Shown here piece after piece: positions 9,663 through 19,101 of a stretch of DNA of 64,000 bases. Within the stretch, counting starts at the first letter, position 1; every line of letters begins with the position of its first letter. The translations under genes were made by a program, and so were the position numbers. Source of the DNA: Hydrotalea sandarakina (GTDB taxonomy: Bacteria > Bacteroidota > Bacteroidia > Chitinophagales > Chitinophagaceae); the NCBI RefSeq assembly GCF_003254115.1, contig NZ_QKZV01000005.1, positions 190,674-254,673 on the forward strand, in the 5' to 3' direction. The notes beneath the pieces were generated by a model. It was not told the DNA's origin, made no database searches, and was given only the letters and a program-made list of their open reading frames with translations.

Positions 9663-9826
9663 GCTTATTTATTTTAAATGAACATTGGTTTAGATAAGAT
9701 GTGGTTACTTTAACCCTTATTAAGTGAATATTCTCGCATAAGAATTAGGCTTAAGCAATCACCGGCATTACATATCTGTCAATGCCCCTGCAATTTATTC
9801 ATAAAAATAAACAGCAAATAACTTAT

Positions 9827-11887
9827 TTAAGTAAGCGGGATAAAAACTTTTACACTGCAACCGTTTCCGGGCGATGATTGAATGCGTGCATAACCGGAGA
9901 ATAAAGCAGCTCTGCGTTGAATATTCGTAAAATGAATAAAATTTTGTACGGATTTTGTGTCATATCCAATACCATTATCGAACATGTATAATTCTACCCC
10001 TGATTCATCTACATTTAAACTCAATTCAATCAAAGTTGCTTTTGCATGCTGATGAATAAAATTCATGTTTTCCTGCACAATGCGATAGAGAATCAACATC
10101 AAATCATAAGGCATTTTACAGTTGTTAGGAATATTGTGTACAAACTCTATACTATACTGATGATGGATATTTATCTTATTCAGCAAAAGTTCCAAACTTT
10201 CACTAAAACCAATATAATTGAATGTTGGTGGTGCCAGGCGATGAGATATTTGGCGAATGGTTTCAATGGCTTGACGTGTATGTAGCTGAACGGATTTTAG
10301 ACTTTGTTGGCACTGTGGTAACATTGTTACTGAAAGTGACTGCTGCAAAGAAAATACTGCACCGGTTAAAATTTGGTTGACGTTGTCATGTAATTCGGCA
10401 CTGATTTCAAAACGCTCTTTTTCTTGTGTATCAAAAATGGCTTTGGAAATTTTATTTTCTGCCTCATTTCTTTCTGTTACATCTAACACTGTAATCATCC
10501 TAGCAGGAATGCCTTCATAATCAAAAGGTACACCTCGCATTTCTACATCAAAAAAATTTCCATGCTTTGTAATATGCCTCGTTGAACCTTGAAGCACTTC
10601 CGATTTTACCCTTAAATTTTGAACAATCTCCTTAACATTGTCTCTATAAAGAGGGTGAAAAATATCAGTATATTTAATATTTAACCATTCCTTTTTATTA
10701 TACCCATATTTGATTATAGCCGCATGATTTACCTGAAGAATTGATAAGGTTTGCAAGTCATAAATAATTTTAGGCAACGGGCTCAATTCAAAAATATTCC
10801 TATATTTTCTTTCTGATAGTTTAATTTGCTGTTGCAATAAATAGTTTTCAGTAAAATCATTTAAATACAATTCAGCATAACTCAATTTCCTTTGTTTATA
10901 ATAGAGAACGAAATTCCCTTTTACTATTAAGGGGGCCGTCTTATTTACATAAAGTTTTGTTTTTGGAATTGAGATTATTTTATTAGAAACCGCATTGTTT
11001 AATAATTTGTTTCGATTGAAAATAATGGCTATTTCCGGTAATATATCTGACAAATTAAAAACAGAAGTGTTGTAAAAATTATTGATTAATTTAATTTTTA
11101 AATTTTCATTCATTAATTCTACAACACCATCAGCATTCACCATTAAATATAATTGACTAGAAACTTCTATTAATTTTTTATACTTCTGACGTGAGAATAT
11201 CAATTTAGTATAAAATTTTTTACTACTATAATAGGTAAAAAGCATCAGAACCGCCAACCCAAATAAAAAACCAGCCATTAATCTAGCCAGGTTTTTAAAT
11301 TCTTTCTGTTTGGTTTCGGTTATTTTAGCTAACCTATCCTGCTGCTCTTGCGTTTCTTGTTTTATCAGTTGTGTAAGGGTTTCAATTAATTGCTCCTGTT
11401 TTTCAAACAGATCATGCTGAGAAGACAGATAAATATATTCGGCTATATCTCTATTATCGTTTTTTAAATACCTTAAAATTTGCCTGACATATGGAATATT
11501 CGCATTCCAGCTTTGATGGAGTTTTTTTAAATGCTTTACAACTATATTATTTTTTTCAAGATCCAGTAATTGATGAATATCCGATTCTACATCACTCCTA
11601 TTTCTTTCAACTTTTTGTGAATACGTTTGTAATATATTATGATTAATGTTAGTTTTTTGCAACAATAGATGCAGCAAATTTGCTTGAAGAGAATCAGTTT
11701 CTTTGCGTAAATCAATTAAAAGCATTAACTTATTAACTGAAATTTCAGTTGATGTATTAAATTGCTTTGTAAGGTTTACTATATTTCTGTATTGGCTTAT
11801 TTGAACTGTGATAATTAAGCCAAATACTAGCAAATAGCTGCAAATTATGCCTCCCAGTAATAGGGATGGTTTTTTTGCAACATGCAT
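9827..11887 (-). CDS. PAS sensor histidine kinase paralogue with degenerate ATP-binding site
   Basis: 686 residues: membrane segment near 10-32, a helical extracytoplasmic sensor (about 35-200), a second membrane segment (about 203-225), two PAS-like regions (about 235-350 and 360-475), then a HisKA_3-type dimerisation domain with the phosphoacceptor in ELHDNVNQ (about residue 498) and an HATPase_c domain. The G1 box DNGIGYD is present. The N-box Asn is replaced (QENMNFIHQHA, Phe at the position that is Asn in the paralogue) and the G2 box is lost (NFIHFTNIQRR instead of KGIGLNNIQRR). It may be unable to phosphorylate itself, and instead be phosphorylated within a heterodimer. It has an exact promoter upstream. 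No response regulator is encoded nearby. Confidence 0.88.
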   Translation of the reverse strand: MHVAKKPSLLLGGIICSYLLVFGLIITVQISQYRNIVNLTKQFNTSTEISVNKLMLLIDLRKETDSLQANLLHLLLQKTNINHNILQTYSQKVERNRSDVESDIHQLLDLEKNNIVVKHLKKLHQSWNANIPYVRQILRYLKNDNRDIAEYIYLSSQHDLFEKQEQLIETLTQLIKQETQEQQDRLAKITETKQKEFKNLARLMAGFLFGLAVLMLFTYYSSKKFYTKLIFSRQKYKKLIEVSSQLYLMVNADGVVELMNENLKIKLINNFYNTSVFNLSDILPEIAIIFNRNKLLNNAVSNKIISIPKTKLYVNKTAPLIVKGNFVLYYKQRKLSYAELYLNDFTENYLLQQQIKLSERKYRNIFELSPLPKIIYDLQTLSILQVNHAAIIKYGYNKKEWLNIKYTDIFHPLYRDNVKEIVQNLRVKSEVLQGSTRHITKHGNFFDVEMRGVPFDYEGIPARMITVLDVTERNEAENKISKAIFDTQEKERFEISAELHDNVNQILTGAVFSLQQSLSVTMLPQCQQSLKSVQLHTRQAIETIRQISHRLAPPTFNYIGFSESLELLLNKINIHHQYSIEFVHNIPNNCKMPYDLMLILYRIVQENMNFIHQHAKATLIELSLNVDESGVELYMFDNGIGYDTKSVQNFIHFTNIQRRAALFSGYARIQSSPGNGCSVKVFIPLT
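9834..9925. repeat. 92-bp direct repeat, copy 1 (3' end of kinase gene)
   Basis: Identical over 92 bases to 12430-12521. It encodes the same C-terminal HATPase segment (NIQRRAALFSGYARIQ onward) in both kinase genes. DNA on the inner side of the repeat diverges at once, which suggests recent gene conversion rather than simple paralogy. Confidence 0.95.
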
Positions 11888-11953
11888 ATTGGTTCTTTTA
11901 GGAACTGTGGAATAGGTTTATGATTAATGATTAGTTTAATAAATCATTCATAA

Positions 11954-11986
11954 CAAAATTAAATGAAATGGAATAAATAATCCAAA
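11954..11986 (-). promoter_or_regulatory. Bacteroidota-type promoter for the first kinase gene
   Basis: On the minus strand TTTG (11983-11986), a 21-base spacer and TAATTTTG (11954-11961) match the Bacteroidota consensus TTTG-N19-21-TAnnTTTG exactly. The transcript would start near 11947, about 60 bases ahead of the ATG at 11887. The site also lies just upstream of the divergent XRE regulator gene. Confidence 0.7.
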
Positions 11987-12001
11987 TAAATTCACAAAAA
12001 A

Positions 12002-12439
12002 ATGAAATATTTTTCCTCTAATTTGGAATTTTTAAGAAAGCGGAATGGATTAAAGCAATTAGAGATTCAAGAAAAATTAGGCATAGAAAGAACCACTTGG
12101 AGTAACTATGAAAGAGGAAGATCATTTCCAAACTTGAAATTATTTCACGAAATATCAAAATATTTTGGAATTAGCGAATATGATTTACTGAATACCGATC
12201 TTACCAAGTTAAATTACCCGCCTTCTGAAAAGCTAATTATTTCAAATGGCACCCCCCATGAAAAAAAATTTCTAACGGATAGTGCTATTACAAACCATTA
12301 TTGCACATACTGTATTTTAAAAGATGAAATAATACACAGTAAAGAACAAATTATAGAGGCTTTACAAGGTCAAATTGAAGCATTAAAAATAGCTGCTTTT
12401 CATATGGAAGAAAGAATTAAACATTTGTCAGCGGGATAA
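12002..12439 (+). CDS. XRE-family HTH transcriptional regulator with C-terminal coiled coil
   Basis: 145 residues. Residues about 6-62 form a Cro/C1-type helix-turn-helix (LKQLEIQEKLGIERTTWSNYERG, shown here as the recognisable core). A linker follows, then a Lys/Glu-rich helix (about 105-140) that looks like a coiled coil for dimerisation. It is transcribed divergently from the first kinase gene, with 114 bases between them, and converges on the second. Its last two codons and stop (12431-12439) lie within the 92-bp repeat, so its 3' end overlaps the kinase gene by 23 bases. It probably controls the flanking kinase genes; that is inference from position. Confidence 0.85.
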   Translation: MKYFSSNLEFLRKRNGLKQLEIQEKLGIERTTWSNYERGRSFPNLKLFHEISKYFGISEYDLLNTDLTKLNYPPSEKLIISNGTPHEKKFLTDSAITNHYCTYCILKDEIIHSKEQIIEALQGQIEALKIAAFHMEERIKHLSAG

Positions 12440-14474
12440 AAACTTTTACACTGCAACCGTTTCCGGGCGATGATTGAATGCGTGCATAACCGGAGAATAA
12501 AGCAGCTCTGCGTTGAATATTATTTAATCCAATACCTTTGCGTTGTGCTTTCATATCAAATCCGCGGCCATTGTCATAAATATACAATTCCACTTCCTTG
12601 TCATCAACATTTAAGTTTACCTCAATAATGGTAGCATTTGCGTATTTCTGAATATTATTGAGCTGCTCTTGCAAAATTCTATACAAATTCACCATTAGGT
12701 CATCGGGTAGTTTTATTCCTTTTGGCACGTTGTAAACATATTCAATTAGATATTTTCCATCGTGATTAATGCCATTCAACAACATTTGAATACTATCACT
12801 GAATTCTACCAAATTAAAGGAAGGAGGTGCTAACCGATGCGAAATTTTACGAATGGTTTCAATTGCCATACTAATGTATTTGTGGGCGGTAGCAATAGCC
12901 TCTTGCTGGGGGGCGGGTAATGATTCCTTTTTTAATAATCCTAATGTAAATACGGCACCTGTTAATATTTGATTTACATTATCATGCAGTTCAGCACTAA
13001 TTTGAAAACGTTCTTGCTCTTGCGTTTCCATTATTGCTTTTGAAATTCTATTTTCTGTCTGGTTGCGTTCGGTAACATCTAAAATAGTAATTAAACGAGC
13101 TTTATGTCCTTCATATTCAAAAGGCACTCCCCTAATTTCCACATCTATCAAGTTTCCACCTTTTGTAATGTGCTTCATTTTACTTTCAAAAGCTTCTGAG
13201 TTTTGTTGCAGTTGCAATAATGCTGCTTTTGCTTCCGGTAAATAATTAGCCGCAATAATATCGGTAATTTTTAAACTCAACCACTCTTTGTTGGTATAAC
13301 CATAATGTTGAACAGCAGCAGGGTTTACTTGTAAAATTTCATAGGTATTTATATCGTACATTATTTTAGGCAAAGGACTTAATTCAAATATGCTGCGGTA
13401 TTTTTTTTCAGAAGACAAAAGCTGTTCCTGCAAATTATATTTTTCTGTAATATCATTGAAATAGGCTTCGGCGGCAACACACCTTCGATTTTTGTATTCT
13501 AAAATAATATTTCCCTCTACCCTAATTTTTTTGCCCGACTTAGCTATGTAAGTTTTTTGAACATTTTTTAAAAGAGTACCGTCTAATTCAGGAGAAGGCA
13601 ACGGATTATAAGTATGTAAGCTATTTTCATCTAATATGTCGGGAATTGATAACTGAGCCAACTCTTCATCATCATAGCCCAATTTTTCCTTAAATGCCTT
13701 GTTGGCAAAAATAATTTTTCCTGAACCGTCACATCTGTTAATAATCTCATTCGTATGCTCAATTAAATACCTATATTTTGCTTCACTTTCTGCTAACTGC
13801 AAATGGTCTTCTCTCATTTTCTGTAATGTGCGCAAAACAGCAAGCCCCATTACAATAAGCAGGGCAACAATAAATAAATTAATTCGCAATGTTTTTTTAT
13901 TGTCTGTTGAAATGGTTGTATTAAGCATATTTTTTTGATGGCTGGCAGAATCTTTTACAAAAGCAGACAATAAGGTATTGGCCTTTTGTAAGTGCTCATA
14001 GGTTATGTGTTGACTATCTAAATAAAACTGCCTTGCCTCATTAAAATGACCTTGCACAGCCAGGTTCATTAAAAATTTACGCACAGCGGCATTTTGCTTA
14101 CGGAAATAAACCAAACTATCAAATAAATTTTTTTCTTCTTTTGTTATGATGAGTCTTTCAAACTCACGCATATTGGTATCATTGCGTTCAACCTCTTCCT
14201 GAATTTTTTTACGGGTAAACGCTATTTCAGTAGGGTCTTTTGTAAGGAGTAGGTGTAAAACCTGTGTTTGCACATAATCACTTCCCTTTCTTAAATTTAT
14301 AAGCAATGAAAGCTTGTCAACACTATTACCGGTAATGGCATTATACCGATTGGCTAAATGATTGTATTGCCAAAATTGAGCTAGTTGCACATAGATTAGC
14401 CCGGTAAGTAAAATAATAAAAGAAGCAAGCAATAAATAATGAACCGGCAACCGCTTCAAAAACTTTCTCTTCAT
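12417..14474 (-). CDS. PAS sensor histidine kinase (HisKA_3/NarX-like)
   Basis: 685 residues with the same architecture as the neighbouring kinase: membrane segment about 12-32, helical periplasmic sensor to about 195, second membrane segment about 197-217, PAS domains about 230-345 and 355-475, phosphoacceptor in ELHDNVNQ (about residue 496), N box with Asn present (QEQLNNIQKYA), G1 DNGRGFD and G2 KGIGLNNI. All expected ATP-binding motifs are intact, so this is the competent member of the pair. The two proteins align along their whole length with clear divergence in the sensor. No receiver-domain gene is nearby, so the partner regulator is unknown. Confidence 0.92.
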   Translation of the reverse strand: MKRKFLKRLPVHYLLLASFIILLTGLIYVQLAQFWQYNHLANRYNAITGNSVDKLSLLINLRKGSDYVQTQVLHLLLTKDPTEIAFTRKKIQEEVERNDTNMREFERLIITKEEKNLFDSLVYFRKQNAAVRKFLMNLAVQGHFNEARQFYLDSQHITYEHLQKANTLLSAFVKDSASHQKNMLNTTISTDNKKTLRINLFIVALLIVMGLAVLRTLQKMREDHLQLAESEAKYRYLIEHTNEIINRCDGSGKIIFANKAFKEKLGYDDEELAQLSIPDILDENSLHTYNPLPSPELDGTLLKNVQKTYIAKSGKKIRVEGNIILEYKNRRCVAAEAYFNDITEKYNLQEQLLSSEKKYRSIFELSPLPKIMYDINTYEILQVNPAAVQHYGYTNKEWLSLKITDIIAANYLPEAKAALLQLQQNSEAFESKMKHITKGGNLIDVEIRGVPFEYEGHKARLITILDVTERNQTENRISKAIMETQEQERFQISAELHDNVNQILTGAVFTLGLLKKESLPAPQQEAIATAHKYISMAIETIRKISHRLAPPSFNLVEFSDSIQMLLNGINHDGKYLIEYVYNVPKGIKLPDDLMVNLYRILQEQLNNIQKYANATIIEVNLNVDDKEVELYIYDNGRGFDMKAQRKGIGLNNIQRRAALFSGYARIQSSPGNGCSVKVFIPLTNV
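12430..12521. repeat. 92-bp direct repeat, copy 2
   Basis: Perfect copy of 9834-9925. It covers the last codons of the intact kinase gene and also the final two codons and stop of the convergent XRE regulator gene. Confidence 0.95.
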
Positions 14475-14607
14475 GGAGGCAAGGTTTTAAATAGATGTAG
14501 GTTGATGAATTTAAGGAATGCCTTAAACATTCATTAAATTTATAAAGGGTGTAAAGAAAGCAAAATTTGGGTAAATGCCAAATTATTTTCGGTGAACAGG
14601 GAAATTG

Positions 14608-17600
14608 TCAACGTTCAAACATTAATAAGGGCGCATTATTCATTGATACTATTAGTGCTTTTTTTCCGGTGTTTAACGGCAAAATAACTGCATCTCGAGC
14701 CTCGCCGGTATAAAAAAGTCCACTGGTGGCAGGATACACATATTGATAGTTTCCCGATGAGCTGCCTAATAACAATGTTCCATCATTCGCATCTAATCTT
14801 CCGGTTTGGGGCTTTAACCCAAAAAAGTTACCGGCAATGAAAAAATCAGTAATACCATCAGCATTAAAGTCGTTGGCAACTATTGTATAAGCAGGTGAAA
14901 ATTGTGCCCTAACAGGCAAGGGTTGCATGATAAAATTGCCTTTACCATCATTCATAAAAATACAGGTTTGTAATTGTTGCGCTTCTAATACCAATGCCTT
15001 TTGTAAAACAGCGGACGGAAAAATATCTTGAATAGATTTTCCGGCAAACGCATTGTATGCCAGAAAATTTTTCTTGATGGAAGGAATTTGAGCTTCCAGT
15101 TCGCCTTTTAAATAATACGGATAGGCCTTGCCGTCGGTTTTATAATAAACAGGAATACATTCTTGCCTGCCATTGCCATCAAAATCAGCCACATACAATT
15201 GAGCAGGATGTGCATTATCGGCTTTAATATTAGAGTTTAAACCAAAATTACCGGCAATAAAATCAAGATGTCCATCATGATTAATATCGGCAACAGTTAT
15301 ACAATTCCACCACCCGGAAGATTGAGGTATAGTTTTCCATTTATCCAACTTGCCATTCATCCATTTAAATAGCGTAACAGGCATCCAATCACCTACAACA
15401 ATTAATTCGGGCTTACCATCACCATCTACATCAGCCCACTTTGCATCCGTAACCATTCCAACTTGTTGAAAAGCAGGTGCCGAAACAGCAGTAACATTTT
15501 CAAATACTCCTTTCCCTTTATTAAGGAGCAACAAACTTGAAGCAGGTGCGCCATAGTTGCCGGGAATATTTCTTCCCCCAATAAATACATCGGGTAAACC
15601 ATCATTATTTACATCGGCTATGCAAACACAGGATGCATTTAAAGAAGCAGACGGCCACCCATTGGTTGCTTTGGTGAAAATGCCCTTACCATTATTTAAA
15701 TATAAACGAGGTGCTAAATAGGGTGAACCTAACGGTGCCATATTGCCACCGGAAGCAACAATTAAATCTAAATCGCCATCGCCATCTGCATCTATAAAGG
15801 ATGCTCCGGTATTTTCAAAAAATTTATCGGCCACAAATGCCGGCTGTGGCAATTGCCGAAAATGCCCATTCGATAATTGTATAAATATTTTAGCAGTATC
15901 ACCGGTTGCGCTACCCATGTAAAAATCGGTTAACCCATCACCATTTACATCGCCAATAGCAATTTTAGGTCCTTCGGTAGATAGCATTTTAGGTATTAAT
16001 CTTTCTACATCAAAATCTACAAATTCGTTTTCATGGTGCGTTATACTTCCCTGAATAACTTTATCAGCCACATTCGTGTACCATGGTTTAGGTGTAGCAG
16101 CATCAACCCTTGTTTCAAGTGCATTTGCCTCATTCAATGTAATGGTTTGATTGGCAGCAATTTTAAATAAGGTTTGCATTTTTCCATTAGGCCAATAAAC
16201 AATAACGCTATCGGCTTGCTGTAATGAATCCAGTCCAAATAATAAAACAGGCTCAACGCTGCTTTGAAAACCACGGGTAGGCATTTGTTCCTGCATTTGT
16301 TTGTTTGTTCCTGTAAAAACACAAACACGTGCTCCAAAGCCAAACGTGTTGGGTGCAGTACCCTTTAATTGCACTTTTAAATAATGTGCGTGCTTTGTTT
16401 CAACTGTGGTATTTTGGTAAATGAATGCGGGTGCATCTAAATTATTCACTACCAAATCTAAATCGCCATCGCCATCTAAATCTGCATAGGCAGCACCACT
16501 ACTAAAAGAAGGTTGTGCCAACCCTAAGTTTTGAGATTGATTACTAAATACAAAATTTCCCTTATTTAAAAAACCATAATTGGGTATAGGTACCGAAGGC
16601 ATTTTGTTCAACAGGTCTTGTAAACCATAAGCCCCTTCGGCCACTTTGCGCATGGTTTCATTATTGTTGAAATAAGCTAGAAAATCCTGATCGGTTAAAT
16701 CGCGTTTCAAACCATTGGTTACAAACAAATCTTTTTTACCGTCATTATCAAAATCAAACCACAAAGGGCACCAGCTCCAACCGGTAGCATCAACACCTGC
16801 TAATTGTGCTATTTCACTAAAAGTGCCATTTTGATTATTCAATTGCAAACAATTACCGGTAAATTGATGATGATAATCCAACACATTTTTCGCATTTTGT
16901 ACATCATAATCATCAAACTTAACGGTAGTTTTTAGCCGATAATCCGACTCGGGCAACATTTCAGCGGTAAAAATATCCAAGTAGCCATCATTATCAAAAT
17001 CGGCCATATCATTTCCCATTGAACCATTACTCATGTGTCCTAAAGCTGTATTACTTACTTCTTTGAATGTGCCATTTTTCTGATTGATATACAGATAATC
17101 TTTTTCAAAAAAATCGTTTGAAACATAAATATCTTCCCAGCCATCATTATTTACATCGCCTACAGCAATGCCTAGTCCGTAAGCAATAGCACTTCCATAA
17201 AGACCGGCTTGTGCACTTACGTCGGTAAACATCCCATTATCGTTTCGGTAAAGGCGGTCTCCATCAGCAGCGTCGCGTAACAATCGTGCATCTTTTTTAT
17301 AACCAAAACTTTCTATGGATTTTGGATTATTATTTAATACAAAGCAATCCAAATCACCATCATGGTCATAGTCAAAAAAAATGGCTTGGGTTGATGCACC
17401 GGTATCATTTAAATGATATTTAGCGGCTTCTTCCTTAAAAGTGCCATTTTTTTGATTGATGTATAATTCATTGGCTCTATCATCGCCGGGCATAATGCCT
17501 GCATTACATACATAAATATCTAACCATCCATCACCATTTATATCAACCATGGTAACACCGGTATGCCATTTGTGTTTACTGGTTATACCGGCTTGTTGGG

Positions 17601-17922
17601 TAATATCTTTAAAATGAAAATTACCTTCATTCAAGTATAATTTATTTTCACCTTGATTCGCAGTAAAAAAAATATCCGGTTTACCATCATTATTTATATC
17701 ACCAATAGCAACACCGCCACCATTGTAAAAATTATGGTAATTAAAAATATTCATCTCACGGGTATCTGTAACCGTATTGGTAAAGCTAATACCGGTTTGC
17801 TGTGCTGAAAGTTGTTTAAAAAGCGGTTGATTTGTTTGCCGATTAGTATTAGTACAACTTGCAAAAACACAAACCATTACAGCACTATACACTAGCCAAA
17901 ACGTTTCCTTTTTACGAAGCAT
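14608..17922 (-). CDS. FG-GAP/VCBS repeat lipoprotein with ASPIC/UnbV domain (copy 1)
   Basis: 1104 residues from the ATG at 17922; the open frame extends 18 codons further, but MLRKKETF begins the lipoprotein signal (VFASC). About a dozen calcium-binding DxDxDG-type FG-GAP/VCBS repeats (for example DINNDGKPD, DYDHDGDLD, DLDGDGDLD, DFNADGITD) form two seven-bladed-propeller-like halves. Between them is an ASPIC/UnbV domain with RGFQSSVEP and VIVYWPNGK (about residues 520-600). Such CRTAC1-like lipoproteins commonly accompany SusC/SusD systems and are predicted to face the cell surface; their ligand is unknown. It is separated from its two paralogues by the + strand SRPBCC gene, so it needs its own promoter. 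Confidence 0.9.
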   Translation of the reverse strand: MLRKKETFWLVYSAVMVCVFASCTNTNRQTNQPLFKQLSAQQTGISFTNTVTDTREMNIFNYHNFYNGGGVAIGDINNDGKPDIFFTANQGENKLYLNEGNFHFKDITQQAGITSKHKWHTGVTMVDINGDGWLDIYVCNAGIMPGDDRANELYINQKNGTFKEEAAKYHLNDTGASTQAIFFDYDHDGDLDCFVLNNNPKSIESFGYKKDARLLRDAADGDRLYRNDNGMFTDVSAQAGLYGSAIAYGLGIAVGDVNNDGWEDIYVSNDFFEKDYLYINQKNGTFKEVSNTALGHMSNGSMGNDMADFDNDGYLDIFTAEMLPESDYRLKTTVKFDDYDVQNAKNVLDYHHQFTGNCLQLNNQNGTFSEIAQLAGVDATGWSWCPLWFDFDNDGKKDLFVTNGLKRDLTDQDFLAYFNNNETMRKVAEGAYGLQDLLNKMPSVPIPNYGFLNKGNFVFSNQSQNLGLAQPSFSSGAAYADLDGDGDLDLVVNNLDAPAFIYQNTTVETKHAHYLKVQLKGTAPNTFGFGARVCVFTGTNKQMQEQMPTRGFQSSVEPVLLFGLDSLQQADSVIVYWPNGKMQTLFKIAANQTITLNEANALETRVDAATPKPWYTNVADKVIQGSITHHENEFVDFDVERLIPKMLSTEGPKIAIGDVNGDGLTDFYMGSATGDTAKIFIQLSNGHFRQLPQPAFVADKFFENTGASFIDADGDGDLDLIVASGGNMAPLGSPYLAPRLYLNNGKGIFTKATNGWPSASLNASCVCIADVNNDGLPDVFIGGRNIPGNYGAPASSLLLLNKGKGVFENVTAVSAPAFQQVGMVTDAKWADVDGDGKPELIVVGDWMPVTLFKWMNGKLDKWKTIPQSSGWWNCITVADINHDGHLDFIAGNFGLNSNIKADNAHPAQLYVADFDGNGRQECIPVYYKTDGKAYPYYLKGELEAQIPSIKKNFLAYNAFAGKSIQDIFPSAVLQKALVLEAQQLQTCIFMNDGKGNFIMQPLPVRAQFSPAYTIVANDFNADGITDFFIAGNFFGLKPQTGRLDANDGTLLLGSSSGNYQYVYPATSGLFYTGEARDAVILPLNTGKKALIVSMNNAPLLMFER

Positions 17923-18119
17923 ATTGATGGTAATAAACATTGGGCGAAAATTAAAGCAATTTATGCAGCAACACAAATTAGCCGATGTATATATTTTAAG
18001 ACAGCATCAAGCAAAAAAGTTAAGATTATTTTATGCTTTAACAATCATTAAAAAATGGTGAATTATTGGGTTTACCATTAATTTGCAATCATTATTGTTT
18101 TTTTAAACTACAACAGTAA

Positions 18120-19070
18120 ATGAAAAAATGGTTATTCATTATCATTGCCATACTAGTTATATTCATTGCGGCTGTTTACCTGCTCATTCCACAAGAAGCT
18201 ACTTTAACCATTAATACACAAATACATGCCAATGAAAATGGCGTAATACGTTTATTGCAAGATACCGGCCATTGGAGAAAATGGTGGAACTATAATACGA
18301 ATGCCGGATACACCAACACTGATTCAAGTGAGTTTATTGCAGACAATATTCATTTTACCATTACAGAACCTTTGTATAAGGGTTTAAAATTGTTACTCAC
18401 CTCGGGTAATGAAGTGTATAATGCACAAGTAAATGTAATACCCAACAATATTGATTCCTGTTATTTACTTTGGCAGGTAAAAGTACCTACAGGCAATAAT
18501 CCATTTTTAAAAATTATTCGTTACCGAACTGCTTTGGGCATAAAACCGGCTATTCAAAATGTGATGAATAGATTTAAACCGTTTGCTGAAGATAAAGCGA
18601 ATGTTTATGGTGTTCCATTGCGGCAACAAGGCTACAGCGATACCTATTTGGTGGCAACAAAGACAATATTAACCCAACCACCTACCGAAAAAAACATTTA
18701 TGCATTAATTCAACAATTAACGGCATTTGCCCAACAAAAAAAAGTATATATACCCAATGGCCACCCCATTTATAATATTACGCATTGGGATAAGGATAGT
18801 ATTCAATTGATGGTTTCCATTCCCATTACACAACCCATTAATGACGAGGGAAAGTTTGCTTTTAAACAAATGGTAAAGGGAAATTTTATTGTTACTGAAG
18901 TAAAAGGTGGCCCCTATACCATTGATAAAGCGTATAAAAGACTGATGCAATACTTTTCTGATTATCATAGAACAGCCATGGCTATTCCCTTTTACAGAAT
19001 AATGAATAATAACCCAACCGCCACCGATACCGCTCAATGGGTAACAGAAATTTATCAGCCGGTATTTTAG
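18120..19070 (+). CDS. Membrane-anchored SRPBCC/GyrI-like protein
   Basis: 316 residues with one N-terminal membrane helix (about 4-23). Residues about 28-155 look like an SRPBCC (polyketide cyclase/Bet v1-like) hydrophobic-ligand domain (NENGVIRLLQDTGHWRKWWN). The second half (about 160-310) resembles a GyrI/AraC-effector-type ligand domain with paired beta-alpha units. This combination is known from Bacteroidota proteins of unknown substrate. It lies between two FG-GAP lipoprotein genes on the opposite strand and converges on the one at 19102. A ligand-binding role is the most that can be said. Confidence 0.7.
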   Translation: MKKWLFIIIAILVIFIAAVYLLIPQEATLTINTQIHANENGVIRLLQDTGHWRKWWNYNTNAGYTNTDSSEFIADNIHFTITEPLYKGLKLLLTSGNEVYNAQVNVIPNNIDSCYLLWQVKVPTGNNPFLKIIRYRTALGIKPAIQNVMNRFKPFAEDKANVYGVPLRQQGYSDTYLVATKTILTQPPTEKNIYALIQQLTAFAQQKKVYIPNGHPIYNITHWDKDSIQLMVSIPITQPINDEGKFAFKQMVKGNFIVTEVKGGPYTIDKAYKRLMQYFSDYHRTAMAIPFYRIMNNNPTATDTAQWVTEIYQPVF

Positions 19071-19101
19071 CAAGCAAGCCTATTATTAGCACAAAAAGCG
19101 C

